A DNA stretch of 64,000 nucleotides, from the NCBI GenBank assembly GCA_023362775.1, contig JALMGJ010000003.1:50396416-50460415 (forward strand), given 5' to 3'. This DNA is from Charina bottae. Lineage: Eukaryota; Chordata; Lepidosauria; Squamata; Charinaidae. A model generated the notes under the pieces. It did no database searches. It had not been told where the DNA came from and was given only the letters and a program-made list of their open reading frames with translations. Within the stretch, counting starts at the first letter, position 1, and every line of letters begins with the position of its first letter. Shown piece by piece: positions 44,442 through 55,671 of this stretch. A program made the position numbers and the translations under genes.

Positions 44442-47400
44442 TGAGCGCCACAGGACAGACCTCCACAAAGGGGCGCAAAGAAAGTAATCGCAACAACCCG
44501 ACAATGCACCTGAAGGTACAGTTAAAAACGTTGGGGGGACGGAAACAGTATGCAGGAGTTGCCATGTTAGATTCGGGCTGTTCAAGGAATTTGATGCACC
44601 CGCACGTAGCAAAAAAGATGGGTCTGAATCTGTGTAAACTTAAAACCCCCATCACATTTTGCCAATTAGATGGGTCTGAACTGAAAGGGGGGCCAGTGGA
44701 ATTTTACACTGAAGGACTGCAAATGACGTTGGGAGCGCATGTGGAGACATTACGATTCTTAGTGGCTCCCATCGCAACACGTCCCATTGTGTTAGGATTA
44801 AAATGGTTGAGGGCAAGAAACCCCAAGGTAGATTGGGTTTCAGGAGAGTTGGAATTTACGGATGGGAAGTATCAGGACTTGGACAAGGGTGGCCTACTGG
44901 ACGGCATCGAGTTGGGGGCAACGGGGTTAGAATTGGAAGAGGGGGAACGGAATAAAGGTGATAGCACACTCTCCAACGCAATTCCGGAGAAATACCTTTC
45001 AGTAGCAGAGGTATTTGACAAAAGGGAATGTGAGCAGGAACCCCCCCATAGGCAGTCAGACGCAACCATCGACCTCATCCCTGGGGCACCTTTCCCCAAG
45101 CCCAAGATGTATGCTATGACGCAAAAGGAACTACAAGAGCTGCGTAACTTCATAGATAAGAACTTGGCAAGGGGGTTCATTGAGCCAGCCAACTCCCCCC
45201 TTGCAGCCCCTGTCCTGTTCAGAAAGAAAAAGGATGGATCACTCCGGCTCTGCACGGACTACAGGGGGCTCAATGCAATTTCGGTTACCAGACAATACCC
45301 CCTACCGTTGCTAAAAGACATGTTAGCCCAGTTATCAAAAGGGAAAATCTTTACAAAACTAGATGTCAGAGAAGCCTACTATCGGGTTCGAATAAGGGAG
45401 GGGGACGAATGGAAAACAGCATTCAATTGCCCATTGGGATCGTTCCAATATAGGGTGCTTCCGTTCGGGATTGCGGGGGGACCAGGAATTTTCATGAGGT
45501 TTATAAACGAAGTATTGTATGAATTTCTGTATAAAGGGGTAATTGTATATTTGGACGATATATTAATATTTTCTGAGAATCTAGAAGAACACATGGATTT
45601 AGTTAAGAGGGTACTTGAGAAGCTACTGGAGGCAAAGCTTTATGTAAAACTCGAGAAATGTGAATTTCACAGGGAACAGTTAGACTTTTTGGGGTATCGC
45701 ATTTCGCATGAGGGCATCGAGATGGATCCTGAGAAAGTCAAAGCGGTCTTGGGCTGGCAGCCCCCCCGCACTCGCAGACAGCTGCAAGCGTTCCTCGGTT
45801 TTGCGCGGTTCTATAGGCAATTTATTCAGAATTTCGCGCAAATCGCACTGCCCCTGACTGACCTATTAAAGACAAAAGGCAAGGGAGCAAACGCGAAAGC
45901 CCCATCACCAAGCACGAAACTAGTGTGGACGCAGGAATGCCAGGCTGCGTTTGATAGCCTAAAGGAAATGTTCACAAGAGAACCCATACTCAAGCACCCA
46001 GAAGCTGACAAACCATTTGTGATACACACAGATGCATCAATTAGCGCAGTGGGGGCCATACTCTTGCAGGCAGATGACATGTGGAAACTAAGACCATGCG
46101 CTTACATTTCCCGAAAATTTAACCTGACGGAGAAAAGATGGCATATTTGGGAAAAAGAAGCTTTTGCTGTCAAACATGCCCTAAGCACGTGGCGACATCT
46201 CTTAGAAGGCACAGCAGAGCCGTTCCAAGTGTGGACGGACCATAAAAATTTGGAAGCTCTAAAATCACCCAGGAAGTTGAACCCTAAGCACCTCAGGTGG
46301 GCAGAATTCTTTAGCAGATTCAACTTCACGTTGAAGTATTTTCCTGGGAGAAAAAACTACTTGGCAGACGCATTATCACGCTTGCCGCAACATGAGAGCA
46401 AAATGGAGGAGGTCATTGAATCCCTCATCCCCTCCCAACCAGTAGAGGCACAGAGCTCAGCAATAGCAGAAGGGAGGGGGGGAGGCAACATGGCAATCAC
46501 CCGCAGCAGCGCAAAGCGCGCGGCTGAAAGCGACCCGTGGACAGCCGAACTGCGGGCGGCAACAGTAACGGACACCTGGTGGGGGGAGAACAAACAGAGC
46601 CTAGTGGAGAAGGATGGAGTGGGGTGGAAGGACAACAAAGCCTATGTCCCTGGGCCCTTAAGGCAAAAGGTCTTGACCATGCATCATGATCACAAAATGG
46701 CAGGGCATTTCGGCTTCGTAAAAACACTACACTTAATCCGACGCAAATTCTGGTGGCCATCTTTGTGCACTGACGTCAAAGACTATGTGCGCTCATGCCC
46801 AGTGTGCGCAATGGCCAAAAGGAAAATAGGGAAACCCACAGGGAAGCTGCAGGAAGTAGCAAACCCCTCACAACCATGGAAGCAGATAGCTATGGACTTC
46901 ATAGTAGACTTGCCGGTGAGTAAAAAGAACACGGCAATTTGGGTAGTCACTGATTTATTCTCCAAGCAGGCACACTTCATTGCATGCAAAGGAATACCGA
47001 ATGCCCAAAAACTAGCTAGACTGTTTATACAACACATCTATAGAGCCCACGGAATGCCGGAACGCATAATCAGCGATCGCGGCAGCACGTTTACTTCCAA
47101 CTTTTGGTGGGCTTTTTTGAAGTTAATTGGCGCGGCACAGGGGCTCAGTAGCGCGTTCCATCCTTGCACGGATGGTGCAAGTGAACGTCTGAATGCTACA
47201 CTGGAGCAGTACCTTAGATGTTACACTAACTACCAACAGAACGATTGGGCGGAACTGTTGCCGTTCGCAGAGGTTGCTTATAATAACGCGGTACACCAAA
47301 GCACGGGGTTTTCGCCATTCAAAGTCGCTACAGGGCAGGACTTTATAACTATCCCCGAATTGGCCATGTCACACAACACAGAACTGCCACAACCTTTAAA

Positions 47401-47788
47401 AGCGGACGAATGGATAGGAAAAGTAAGCAGCAATTGGCCAGTCATGGTACAAACATTGCAGGAAGCCAAAGCTAGTTACAAAAAATATGCTGATCGCAAG
47501 AGGGGGGAAGAATGGGAATTAAGAGTAGGAGACAAGGTGTACTTGTCAACGAAGAATCTGCGGGCAACACAACCATCACGGAAATTGGCACCAAAATTCA
47601 TAGGTCCATTCCCAATCATTGAGGTCATCAATCCAGTAGCGGCAAAATTACAATTGCCAAAAGCGCTAAGAAAGGTGCATCTTGTGTTCCACATCAGTTT
47701 GTTGAAACAATACCACAGCTCACAACACTGGCACCCTGAACCAGTGGAACCCCCCCCCCTTGTTGGTGGAGGGCGAACCACATTTTGA
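44357..47788 (+). CDS. pol: Gypsy pol polyprotein (PR-RT-RH-IN), open over 1143 codons
   Basis: Domains in order: aspartic protease with DSG at residues 72-74; reverse transcriptase with Asp336 (KLDVREAYY) and YLDD at 398-401; RNase H with Asp560, Glu602, Asp629 and Asp672; integrase zinc finger His778, His785, Cys815, Cys818; catalytic DD35E at Asp848, Asp908 and Glu944. It lies in the -1 frame relative to the end of gag, so expression probably uses a ribosomal frameshift and the listed ATG may not be the real start. The frame ends just after ten C at 47750-47759, where the chromodomain is lost to another frame. All visible catalytic residues are kept, which fits a young insertion. Animal Gypsy elements act in cytoplasmic particles and the nucleus. 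Confidence 0.93.
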   Translation: MAEAGPRRRQRGLRFRNPDGGKRARSVLMSATGQTSTKGRKESNRNNPTMHLKVQLKTLGGRKQYAGVAMLDSGCSRNLMHPHVAKKMGLNLCKLKTPITFCQLDGSELKGGPVEFYTEGLQMTLGAHVETLRFLVAPIATRPIVLGLKWLRARNPKVDWVSGELEFTDGKYQDLDKGGLLDGIELGATGLELEEGERNKGDSTLSNAIPEKYLSVAEVFDKRECEQEPPHRQSDATIDLIPGAPFPKPKMYAMTQKELQELRNFIDKNLARGFIEPANSPLAAPVLFRKKKDGSLRLCTDYRGLNAISVTRQYPLPLLKDMLAQLSKGKIFTKLDVREAYYRVRIREGDEWKTAFNCPLGSFQYRVLPFGIAGGPGIFMRFINEVLYEFLYKGVIVYLDDILIFSENLEEHMDLVKRVLEKLLEAKLYVKLEKCEFHREQLDFLGYRISHEGIEMDPEKVKAVLGWQPPRTRRQLQAFLGFARFYRQFIQNFAQIALPLTDLLKTKGKGANAKAPSPSTKLVWTQECQAAFDSLKEMFTREPILKHPEADKPFVIHTDASISAVGAILLQADDMWKLRPCAYISRKFNLTEKRWHIWEKEAFAVKHALSTWRHLLEGTAEPFQVWTDHKNLEALKSPRKLNPKHLRWAEFFSRFNFTLKYFPGRKNYLADALSRLPQHESKMEEVIESLIPSQPVEAQSSAIAEGRGGGNMAITRSSAKRAAESDPWTAELRAATVTDTWWGENKQSLVEKDGVGWKDNKAYVPGPLRQKVLTMHHDHKMAGHFGFVKTLHLIRRKFWWPSLCTDVKDYVRSCPVCAMAKRKIGKPTGKLQEVANPSQPWKQIAMDFIVDLPVSKKNTAIWVVTDLFSKQAHFIACKGIPNAQKLARLFIQHIYRAHGMPERIISDRGSTFTSNFWWAFLKLIGAAQGLSSAFHPCTDGASERLNATLEQYLRCYTNYQQNDWAELLPFAEVAYNNAVHQSTGFSPFKVATGQDFITIPELAMSHNTELPQPLKADEWIGKVSSNWPVMVQTLQEAKASYKKYADRKRGEEWELRVGDKVYLSTKNLRATQPSRKLAPKFIGPFPIIEVINPVAAKLQLPKALRKVHLVFHISLLKQYHSSQHWHPEPVEPPPLVGGGRTTF

Positions 47789-47954
47789 GATTGATAGAAT
47801 TCTGGATTCCAGAAGATATAAGGGGCAGTTACAGTACCTAGTGAAGTGGCAACACCTACCAATTGGAGACAAGGAATGGGTCAGTGCAAAACACACACGT
47901 GCTCCCAAACTCGTGAAAGCTTTTCACAGGGAATTCCCGGACAAACCGCATTGA
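47760..47954 (+). pseudogene. Chromodomain of the Gypsy integrase, out of frame
   Basis: About 64 codons read FEIDRILDSRRYKGQLQYLV, then KWQHLPIGDKEWVS, then LVKAFHREFP, a chromodomain with the usual aromatic and WxxLP-like positions. Chromodomains at the integrase C-terminus direct integration to marked chromatin. It is in the +1 frame relative to pol, and the change falls at the ten-C run ending at 47759. This could be a real indel, a sequencing error in the homopolymer, or slippage. Confidence 0.88.
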
Positions 47955-48060
47955 CGCAAACACTTGGACTAGGCAAGATACTAAAGTAATGTCTGCTCTC
48001 TCCTTACAGGAACGGTTTGAAAATGTTTAGTAATAAGGGGAGTACCGAAACTCGTACCAC

Positions 48061-48076
48061 AGGAGGGGGGGGGAGG
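48061..48076 (+). other. Polypurine tract of the Gypsy element
   Basis: AGGAGGGGGGGGGAGG lies 17 bp before the 3' LTR. It is the best candidate for the plus-strand primer, although the tract usually abuts the LTR. Confidence 0.6.
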
Positions 48077-48093
48077 ATCATGGGCCGGGAGCA

Positions 48094-48459
48094 TGTCAGA
48101 GATCGGCAGATCTCTGCCAAAGCGCTAGACGGATATGCGCACTCCGGGAAGCTGCAACTGACAGGACACTGACGCCGGTCGAGTAGACCAGTTCGCACAT
48201 GGCTGATGACCGCGAATACACATCCTCGCCAACGGATGACGACGCGTCTCGGAAGACACGATTACACGTGTCTCCAAACAAAGAACCTTGGGGGGGAGGG
48301 AATGCTTAAATGTAACCACTGTATCTATTTCACCCATTCAAGTCTTTGTTCGCACTAGCTTCTGTACCCTGTAATAAAACTTCCTGCTTCTAAGAACTCA
48401 TGCGTCTGTGAGTTACTCTAGAGCAAGGAGATTACAGATAGTGGATGGAGTGCCTTACA
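48094..48459 (+). repeat. Gypsy 3' LTR
   Basis: 366 bp, same length as the 5' LTR and differing at two positions. Followed at 48460-48464 by GGGAG, the right target duplication, and then directly by Helitron helicase codons. Confidence 0.95.
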
Positions 48460-49377
48460 GGGAGATCTTCAAAGCCTTCGATCAGACTCTTCACAATATA
48501 TGCGGCAAGAATGAGGCCTTTGGGGGAATTTTAACCATTTGCTCTGGCTATTTCTGCCAGCTTCTACCAGTTGTGAAAAGAGGAAATGATGCTGATGTGG
48601 AGAATTCATGCATAAAAATATCCTACTTATGGAGAAGCTTCATCAAGTTTCAATTGAAGAGAAACATGAGATTGAGTGAGGGAGAGGGAAGATATTCTGA
48701 GTTTCTACTAGTTGTTGAAGAAGACAACATTCATAAAATTGAAAATGATGAAATTGAATTACCTGAAGATATGGTTCTGCCAGCAAGAACTATGGAAGAA
48801 TGTACAGTATTGATTTCATCTACCCAACATTTAACAGTCCTCCGGAACTGTTCTCAAAGAAGTCTATCTTGGTTCCCCTCAATGAAATGATGAGAAAAAA
48901 TCAATTTCACATGCATTAGATGCTTCCCTGGAATCATGAAAGAATACTCTTCCTTCAGTGCTGTCAGTGAAGGAGCTAACTCATTTTCCAACAGAATTCC
49001 TTGATTCACTTGAACTTTCGAGATTGTCACCACATAAACTGGAATTGAAGAGAGGATCTCCCATCATGTTAATGAGGAATTTGGATCTTCCAAGGCTTTG
49101 CAATGGAATGTGGATGATCGTGGAAGAACTCCATGACAATCTCATCATAGCAAAGATAAACATTGGTGCATTCAGAAATGACATTGTCATCATTCCAAGA
49201 ATTATGCTCAATTTATCAGAAGGTGAAGATGTCCCTCTTCAGTGGACCCAGTTCCCAATACACTCATGCTTTGCTTTCACTATACATAAAGTGCAAGGCC
49301 AAACCATGGAGAATGTGCTGATTTATCTGGAGAAACCAGTATTCCTGCATGGTCAGCTGTATGTTGCTTTAAGCTGA
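48460..49377 (+). pseudogene. Helitron PIF1-type helicase, 3' part
   Basis: Right after the LTR the helicase resumes with REIFKAFDQTLHNICG, FGGILTICSGYFCQLLPVV and FIKFQLKRNMRL. After a frame break near 48890 it continues with PTEFLDSLE, SPIMLMRNLDLPRLCNGMW, and the C-terminal block FAFTIHKVQGQTMENVLIYL, then FLHGQLYVALS. A TGA at 49375 stops it where the family usually continues with Arg. Motifs match SF1B helicases of Helitrons. Inactive through frame breaks. Confidence 0.85.
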
Positions 49378-49470
49378 GGAAAAAGAAGTGAAAACATTAG
49401 ACTATTTTTAACGGATGGAGATCAATCAAAAAAGTTGTCATCAAAAGTGTCCTTTCTTAAATAAAGAGGA

Positions 49471-50400
49471 GCTATATTTCTCTTGCTACACATCTTTCTT
49501 CTTTAATAAACCAATGTTTTCTTTAATTTTCAAACCAAAGCAATAGCAATATGATTCAGGAAAATTTAATATTCATTCTGGTCACATCAGACTGCACTAC
49601 CTTTCTCTCAAAGGATGACCCAACAAGTCATAGGTTGTCTAGTATATTTCTAAAATACCCAGAAATATAGAGAAATGTTTCTGTTGTTATTATTTTGAGC
49701 GATGGAAATTTTGTTAGTACTTAATAAGAATTTCTCTAGCAACCGCTGCTGAGTCAGCCATTTACTTTCCTTCAAAGTTAATGGTCCCAGGAGATACCAG
49801 GTAAGATTAAGTTGGTCACATTTGTCCAGACTTCTTCAGTTTAGTGATATCATGATAGCTTGGTGTTGACTATATTGAAAAATATAGTCTTGAAAAATAC
49901 CATTAATTGGCTTTTCAGAGCCCCCTTTGGGAAAATTCTGAATACTCACTAGCAGCACTTGCTTACATTTTACAAACATGTCAACATGTGGCAACACATC
50001 CCATGAAAGAATTAGTGCACTTATTTTTGTTTAAAGACCAGGAGATGCTTGTTGAATAAAAATGTCTCTGAGTTATATCCTTCCCTGTAGCAGGTTCCTA
50101 GGGTGGTTTATAAAGGTTCAACATTACAACAGAACAAAGGAAAGCAGGAACCTTAAGGGCACAGTCCTGTAATCCCGGAAAAGTATTTTAGGGTATACAG
50201 TAGGTAAATGAACTGGATCTGGTCTGGGGGTTGGACCAGTAATCCCACCTGCCTGGGTGTTTTGTATATCAGAGGGTATGGCTTAATGGATCCCCACTGC
50301 CATTTTCCATGCAGGAAGATATAGAGATACAACACCCCTTGCCTTCCCCTGCATGGAGAAAAACTCTCTGTGCAGGTTGAAATATCAAACTAGTATTCTC
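49471..50400. other. Non-coding stretch, nothing recognised
   Basis: AT-rich DNA. The 3' end of the Helitron should lie near its left edge, but no CTRR-with-hairpin signature was found. Confidence 0.4.
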
Positions 50401-50699
50401 TGCATCACCGTTTAGGAGTGTTTTGGGCCATACACCTGATGGCGACTGAGAGGAGATGCTGGCTGTTTCTCTGAGGGGAAGACTCCCAGTTTTTTCTAAC
50501 CTTCCCCCCCCCCAACCTCACCGTTAGTTGGGGTCCTGGAAGGAGGTTTTGAGGGTGCCTGACCCTTGTATCTGATGGACCAGAGCTGGACGGAGCCCCT
50601 GGATGGAGAAGCAGAGTGCGGTGAGCCTGGGCAGTCTGGCAGCGCAGTGGCGAGGATCTGGCAGTGTGTTGGGAGAGCTCGATGGCATGGAAAGCCTTG

Positions 50700-51270
50700 G
50701 CCACACGGCCCTCAGAAACGTTGGATAGTGGGCTTGGAGCAGTTTGGTGACCGAGAGTCGCGGTGGAGCAGTTTGGCAGCACGGCAGACCAGCGATGTGG
50801 CGAACCGGCGAACTGGCCTCAGAGGGCCAACCCAATGGTGCAGGTTAGCAGAACAGCAGACCAGTGGCATGGTGCAGCAGACCAGCAGCATGGTGCAACA
50901 GGCCAGTGGCATGACAAACCGGCAAACCAGTGAACCAGCCTCAGAAGGCCTCAGAAAGCCAGCTGGGGGATGCTGGTTGGCGTTGCATCAGACCAATGGC
51001 ATGGCGAACCGGCCTTGGAGGGCCAGCCTAGTGGAGCAGGTTGGTGGTGCAGCAGACCAGCTGCACGGTGAACTGGTGGTCTGGCCTTGGAGGACCAACT
51101 TAGCAGAATGGTTTGATGGCGCAGCGAACCAGTGGCGCAGCGAACTGGTGGAACGGCCTGGAAGGGCCAGTCGGGAGGAGCAGTTTGGCGATGCGGTGGA
51201 CCAACAGACTGGCCTGGGAAACCTAGCTGGGCGAACACGACAGACTCAGGGGTACCCAGCGCGATGGACT
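50700..51270 (+). repeat. Imperfect GC-rich repeats in the LINE 5' region
   Basis: Irregular repeats built from GCAGACCAG, GGCGCAGCGAACC and GGCCTTGGAGG(G/A)CCA blocks spaced roughly 60-90 bp apart. It corresponds to the 5' untranslated/ORF1 area of the LINE. Frames through it are low-complexity. Confidence 0.6.
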
Positions 51271-51959
51271 TGGGCAGGGGAGGGGATGAGTCAGAGCCCT
51301 TGGACAGAACGGTGGGGCTGATTATCCTTAGTGGTGCCAAAGACCGTAACAACATAGAAGACCTAAGTGGTATAGCAGGCCTTGAGGTGGCAGGCATTGG
51401 CAGCAACGAGCAGTGGGCCTGAATTGAGAACTTGGTCATCCCCTCGCAACCTACCCAGAGTCGGTGGAGAGCTCTTGAGGCCCCTCCAGTGTGAATGTGG
51501 GACTCCCTCCTAGGGGTGAGAGATGAGGGGGGGAGCCCAGGAGTGTTTGATAGTATGAGAGAGCACTCAGGAGGTGAGAGGAAGTGAATGAGATGCCCCC
51601 TTGCTGACCAGTGAGAGAGGCCGAGCAGGGGGCATAGTGAATGAGTTGGTGATGGCTAGGTTCTGATGGCGCTGAGAGTGTGAGCTGGTGCGCCGAAGGA
51701 CCTGCCATTGCCCTGTGGGTAATTGAGTATATCTGAGGGTGTGTGAGTGGATGGAGGGACCTCTATCTTGAACCAGGGACTCCGGAGGTCCAGGATCAGA
51801 GGCTAATGGATTGGGAGTCTCTGGGGGTTGTAGGGCAGGTCATATCATTGAAATGGTGATGGGTATGGGTTGCTATGGTGGAAGCCAGAGGGCGGGCCAT
51901 CTTCGGGGAAGACACCCCCGGTGTTTGTTACCGGTGGTGTGTTCCAGCCCTCTGTGCTC

Positions 51960-52701
51960 AGACCCAGGCCCTGGACAGCAGATTCATAGGGGCCTTGGTT
52001 TCTGGCTGTTGCTGCTTAACGCCAGGACAGTCAACAACAAAGCCCCCCTCATATGTGATTTGATCACTGAGGAGGGGGCAGACCTGGCGTGTATTACCGA
52101 GACCTGGCTGGGCCCCGAGGGGGGCGTGCCCATTTTGGAAATGTGCCCGGCTGGGTTTATGGTATGGCATCAACCGAGACATCAGGGCAAGGGAGGTGGG
52201 GTGGCTGTTGTCATCCAAGAGTCTCTAGTGGCCTTCAGGGGCACTGCTCCACAAGCGGCTGGTTGTGAGACCCTGTTTCTCAAGTTGGGCTCCTGAGAAC
52301 AGTTGGGTGTGTTGCTACTGTACCAGCCTCCCTGCTGCATAGCAACCTTCCTGCCTGAGCTGCTGGAGGCCATCTCGGGGTTGGTGGTGGAGTTCCCCAG
52401 GCTTATGGTTTTGGGAGACTTCAACCTGCTATCCATGGGGCGGGCCTCGGAGGTGGCTCGGGAGTTCATGGCTACCATGGCAGCCATGGGCCTATCCCAG
52501 ATTATTCGGGACCCAACTCGAGACAGTGGTCTCACACCAGACTTGGTTTTCTTGTCGGAGCAATGGCAATGTGACCTGAGGAGAGAGTTACACCTATCCC
52601 CATTGTCATGGTCAGATCATGCCCTGGTGGCCCTGAGATCCTCTTATGCCGCCCCCCTCTGCAGGGAGGCTGGACCCATTCAATTGGTCTGCCCCCAGTG
52701 A
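51960..52701 (+). pseudogene. CR1/L2 ORF2 endonuclease domain (APE-like)
   Basis: The frame encodes LLLNARTVNNKAPLICDLIT, ADLACITETWL (catalytic Glu), RLMVLGDFNLLS (Asp/Asn) and SWSDHALV (Asp-His), the motifs of apurinic-type endonucleases that nick target DNA for LINE insertion. A TGA at 52294 interrupts it. The same frame continues at 52303-52701. Confidence 0.88.
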
Positions 52702-53001
52702 CTGATGGACCTGGTAGGGTTCCAGAGGGAACTGGCGGTTATACCCAATGATCTGCTGCATAGTCCAGTGGAGGCCCTGGCCGCTGCTTAATATAGAGAG
52801 GCGGCTGGGGCCTTGGACTGGATTGTGCCTGTGCGACCTCTCTTGCCCCATTGAACCCGACACTCCCTGTGGTTCACAGAGGAGTTGTGGGTTCTGAAGA
52901 GGATTAAGAGACATCTAGAGTGCCGCTGGAGGAAGACAAGGACTGAACCCGACTGAACAAAAGCTAGAGCTGCTGTTAAGGCCTACCTTGAGGCAGTAAG
53001 A

Positions 53002-53990
53002 GTGGCAAAAAGGCAGTATTTCTCCGCTTTTATTGCATCCGTGGAATGCCACCCAACGGCCCTGTTTAAGATCACCCAATCCCTTCTGGGGAAGGTGGGT
53101 TCAGAGACCCACCTACAGGGCCATGCTGAGGAGTTTTCTGAGCATCTGGAGGATAAAATCGCTCGGATTCATTCCAAGTTGGATGCCAAGCATGAGGCAT
53201 GGTCTGGGGAGATATTGGTGGAGCGTATTTACCTAGTTATCTGGGAACAGTTTGATCCTGTTGGACCTGAGGAAGTGGACAGGGTCCTCTGGACTGTAAA
53301 TGCCACCACTTGTTATCTAGACCCATGTCCCTCCTGGCTGGTGAAGGCAGCTCAGGAGGTGACATGTGGTTGGGTCCAAGCAATGGTTAACACATTCTTA
53401 GGGGAGGGGGTGTTTCCAACTGCCCTTAAGAAGGTGCTGGTACACCCCCTCCTCAAGAAACATCGCTGGACCCAACTGTACTGAACAATTTTAATCCAGT
53501 CTCCCACCTCCCCTTTTCAGGGAAAGTGGTTGAGAATGTGGTGGCATTGCAGCTACAGAGAGTTCTGGATGAAACGGATTATCTAGACCCCCTTCAGTCA
53601 GGTTTCAGGTCCGGATATGGGATGGAAATGGCATTGGTTGCACTCATGGATGATCTCTGGTGGAAGCAGGATGGTGGCAGTGCATCCATCCTGGCTCTGC
53701 TTGATCTCTCAGTGGCTTTTGATACCATCGACCATGGTATCCTTTTGGGGCAGCTCAGGGACTTGGGGGTGGGTGGTGTAGTTTTGCACTGGTTCACCTC
53801 CTTTCTCCAAGGCCGGTCCCAATCGGTGGTGATAGGAAGTGGGAGATCTGACCCTCGACCCCTCCTTTGTGGGGTGCCACAGGGTTCAGTTCTCTCTCCA
53901 CTCCTTTTTAACATTTAGATGAAACCACTGGGCGAGATCATCCATCACCATGGGATGAGGTATCATCAATATGCTGATGATAGTCAATTG
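53002..53990 (+). pseudogene. CR1/L2 ORF2 reverse transcriptase, broken
   Basis: 53002-53484 carries the N-terminal RT region (ALKKVLVHPLLKKH). A frame change then leads to 53526-53918 with VENVVALQLQRVL, PLQSGFRSGYGMEMALVALM, LLDLSVAFDTIDHGILL and GVPQGSVLSPLLFNI. A stop at 53916 precedes MKPLGEI and YADDSQLY (to about 53990). After this the sequence jumps to DYCNALYMGL-equivalent codons, so roughly 140 codons are deleted. Confidence 0.88.
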
Positions 53991-54066
53991 TACATACAGA
54001 CTATTGCAATGCACTCTACATGGGGCTACCCCTGAAAAGTATCCGGAAGCTACAGTTGGTCCAGAA

Positions 54067-55671
54067 TTTATTTATTTATTTATTTATGTTTCAATTTATA
54101 TACCGCTCCATCTCCCCACAAGGGAACTCTGGGCGGTTTACAAAACACAAAAATTAAATCCGACAATTAAAACAACCCAATAAAACACTCTAATATATTA
54201 AAATTAAGTATAAAAATCCAAGATGCGGTGGTATGATGTTTGGATGTTTAAAAGGGCCCTATGGCACCAGCCATCCCCAAGAGGAACTGTTCCCCCCCTC
54301 CCCCCACGCAAGGCGGCAGAACCAGGTCTTTAAGTTCTTTCTGAAGGCCGGGAGCGATGAGGCCTGCCTCACCTCCGGGGGTAGCATATTCCAAAGGGTG
54401 GGCGCCGTTACCGAGAAGGCACGCCTCCTAGACCCCGTCAGGTGACATTCCTTTACGGACGGGATCCGTAGCATGCCCTCTCTGAATGACCGAGTGGGAC
54501 GGTTCGACGTTATGGGGATGAGACGGTCCCTCAAGTAACCTGGCCCCATGCCATGTAGGGCTTTAAAGGTGATAACCAACACCTTGAATTGGACCCGGAA
54601 GCACACAGGCACCCAGTGCAGCTGTCGCAACATAGGTGTCACATGCGCTAATCTAGGCGCACCAATAACTGCGCGAGCAGCCGCATTCTGGACCAATTGA
54701 AGCTTCCGGATACTCCTCAAGGGTAGCCCCATGTAGAGCGCGTTGCAATAGTCTATATGGGAGATGACCAGGGCATGAGTGACTGTACGGAGGGCTTCCC
54801 GATCCAGGAAAGGGCGTAACTGACGCACAACACGAAGTTGTGCAAAAGCCCTCCTGGCCACGTCTACCACCTGCTCTTCGAGCAGGAGCCGTGAGTCCAG
54901 AAGAACCCCCAAATTACGCACTTGGTCTGAATGGGGTAGTGCAACCCCATCCAGAACTAGAGATGACAACTTCCTGGATCCACGGGAGCCATCAATCCAC
55001 AGCCACTCCGTCTTACCAGGGTTCAGTCGAAGCCTGTTGTTCCCCATCCAGACCCCCACAGCCTCCAGGCACTGAGAAAGGGTAGCCACTGCATCACTTA
55101 TCTCACCAGGGATGGAAATATATAATTGAGTATCGTCTGCATATTGATGGTATCTCATCCCATGGTGACGGATGATCTCACCCAGCGGTTTCATGTAGAT
55201 GTTAAATAGGAGAGGGGAAAGAACCGAACCCTGCGGTACCCCACAGACGAGGGGGCGAGGGTCGGATCTTTCCTCTCCTATTACCACCGATTGGGAATGG
55301 CCCTGGAGGAAGGAGGTGAACCAGCGCAGAACTACGCCTCCCACCCCCAACTCCCTGAGCCGTCCCAAAAGGATACCATGGTCGATGGTATTGAATGCCG
55401 CTGAGAGGTCAAGAAGAGCTAGGATGGATGCACTCCCTCCATCCCGCTCCCGCCAGAGATCATCTGTAAGCGCGACCAATGCAGTTTCCACCCCATATCC
55501 CGGCCTGAAACCTGACTGGAAGGGGTCCAGATAATCCGTATCATCCAGGATCCTCTGGAGTTGCAACGCCACCGCTTTCTCAACCACCTTCCCTAAAAAG
55601 GGGAGGTGGGAGACAGGACGAAAATTGTCCAATATAGTAGGGTCCAGTGATGGTTTCTTGAGGAGGGGGTG
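54067..55671 (-). mobile_element. CR1/L2-type LINE, inverted, 5'-truncated, young
   Basis: Its 3' tail is (TTTA)n at 54067-54087 as seen on the plus strand, followed by the untranslated region (CGCTCCATCTCCCC, AACTCTGGGCGG) and an open ORF2 end. It sits exactly between a Val-Gln-Asn triplet of the host LINE and its following Ala-Ala codons. The 5' junction lies in the palindrome GTGCAGCTGCAC (55669-55680), shared by both elements. No clear target duplication. Confidence 0.88.

Larger units (their letters stand above)
41837..48459 (+). mobile_element. Gypsy-type chromovirus LTR retrotransposon
   Basis: 6623 bp: LTR (41837-42202), GC-rich leader, gag, pol, chromodomain, purine tract, LTR (48094-48459). 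Pol order protease-RT-RNase H-integrase plus a C-terminal chromodomain places it among Metaviridae/chromoviruses. No envelope gene. The LTRs are 366 bp each and differ at two visible positions, so the insertion is young. It lies within a Helitron helicase. Gag is broken and the chromodomain is frameshifted, so this copy is probably not autonomous. Confidence 0.95.
40185..49470 (+). mobile_element. Helitron, decayed, split by a Gypsy element
   Basis: Coding remnants of a Helitron Rep/helicase lie on both sides of the Gypsy insertion (41091-41836 and 48465-49377). A likely 5' end is TCTATATTCTAAAACTCTCC near 40185, resembling the TC-TATAT start of animal Helitrons. The CTRR 3' end with hairpin was not found, so the right border is approximate. 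Much of Rep, including the HUH nuclease, is missing. Removing the Gypsy leaves about 2.7 kb, so the Helitron is internally deleted. Confidence 0.7.

Noticed and set aside
50566..51321. 251-codon frame rich in Gly, Gln, Trp and Arg
   Set aside because: It is the repetitive 5' region of the CR1/L2 LINE. The repeats explain the open frame, and a minus-strand frame overlaps it.
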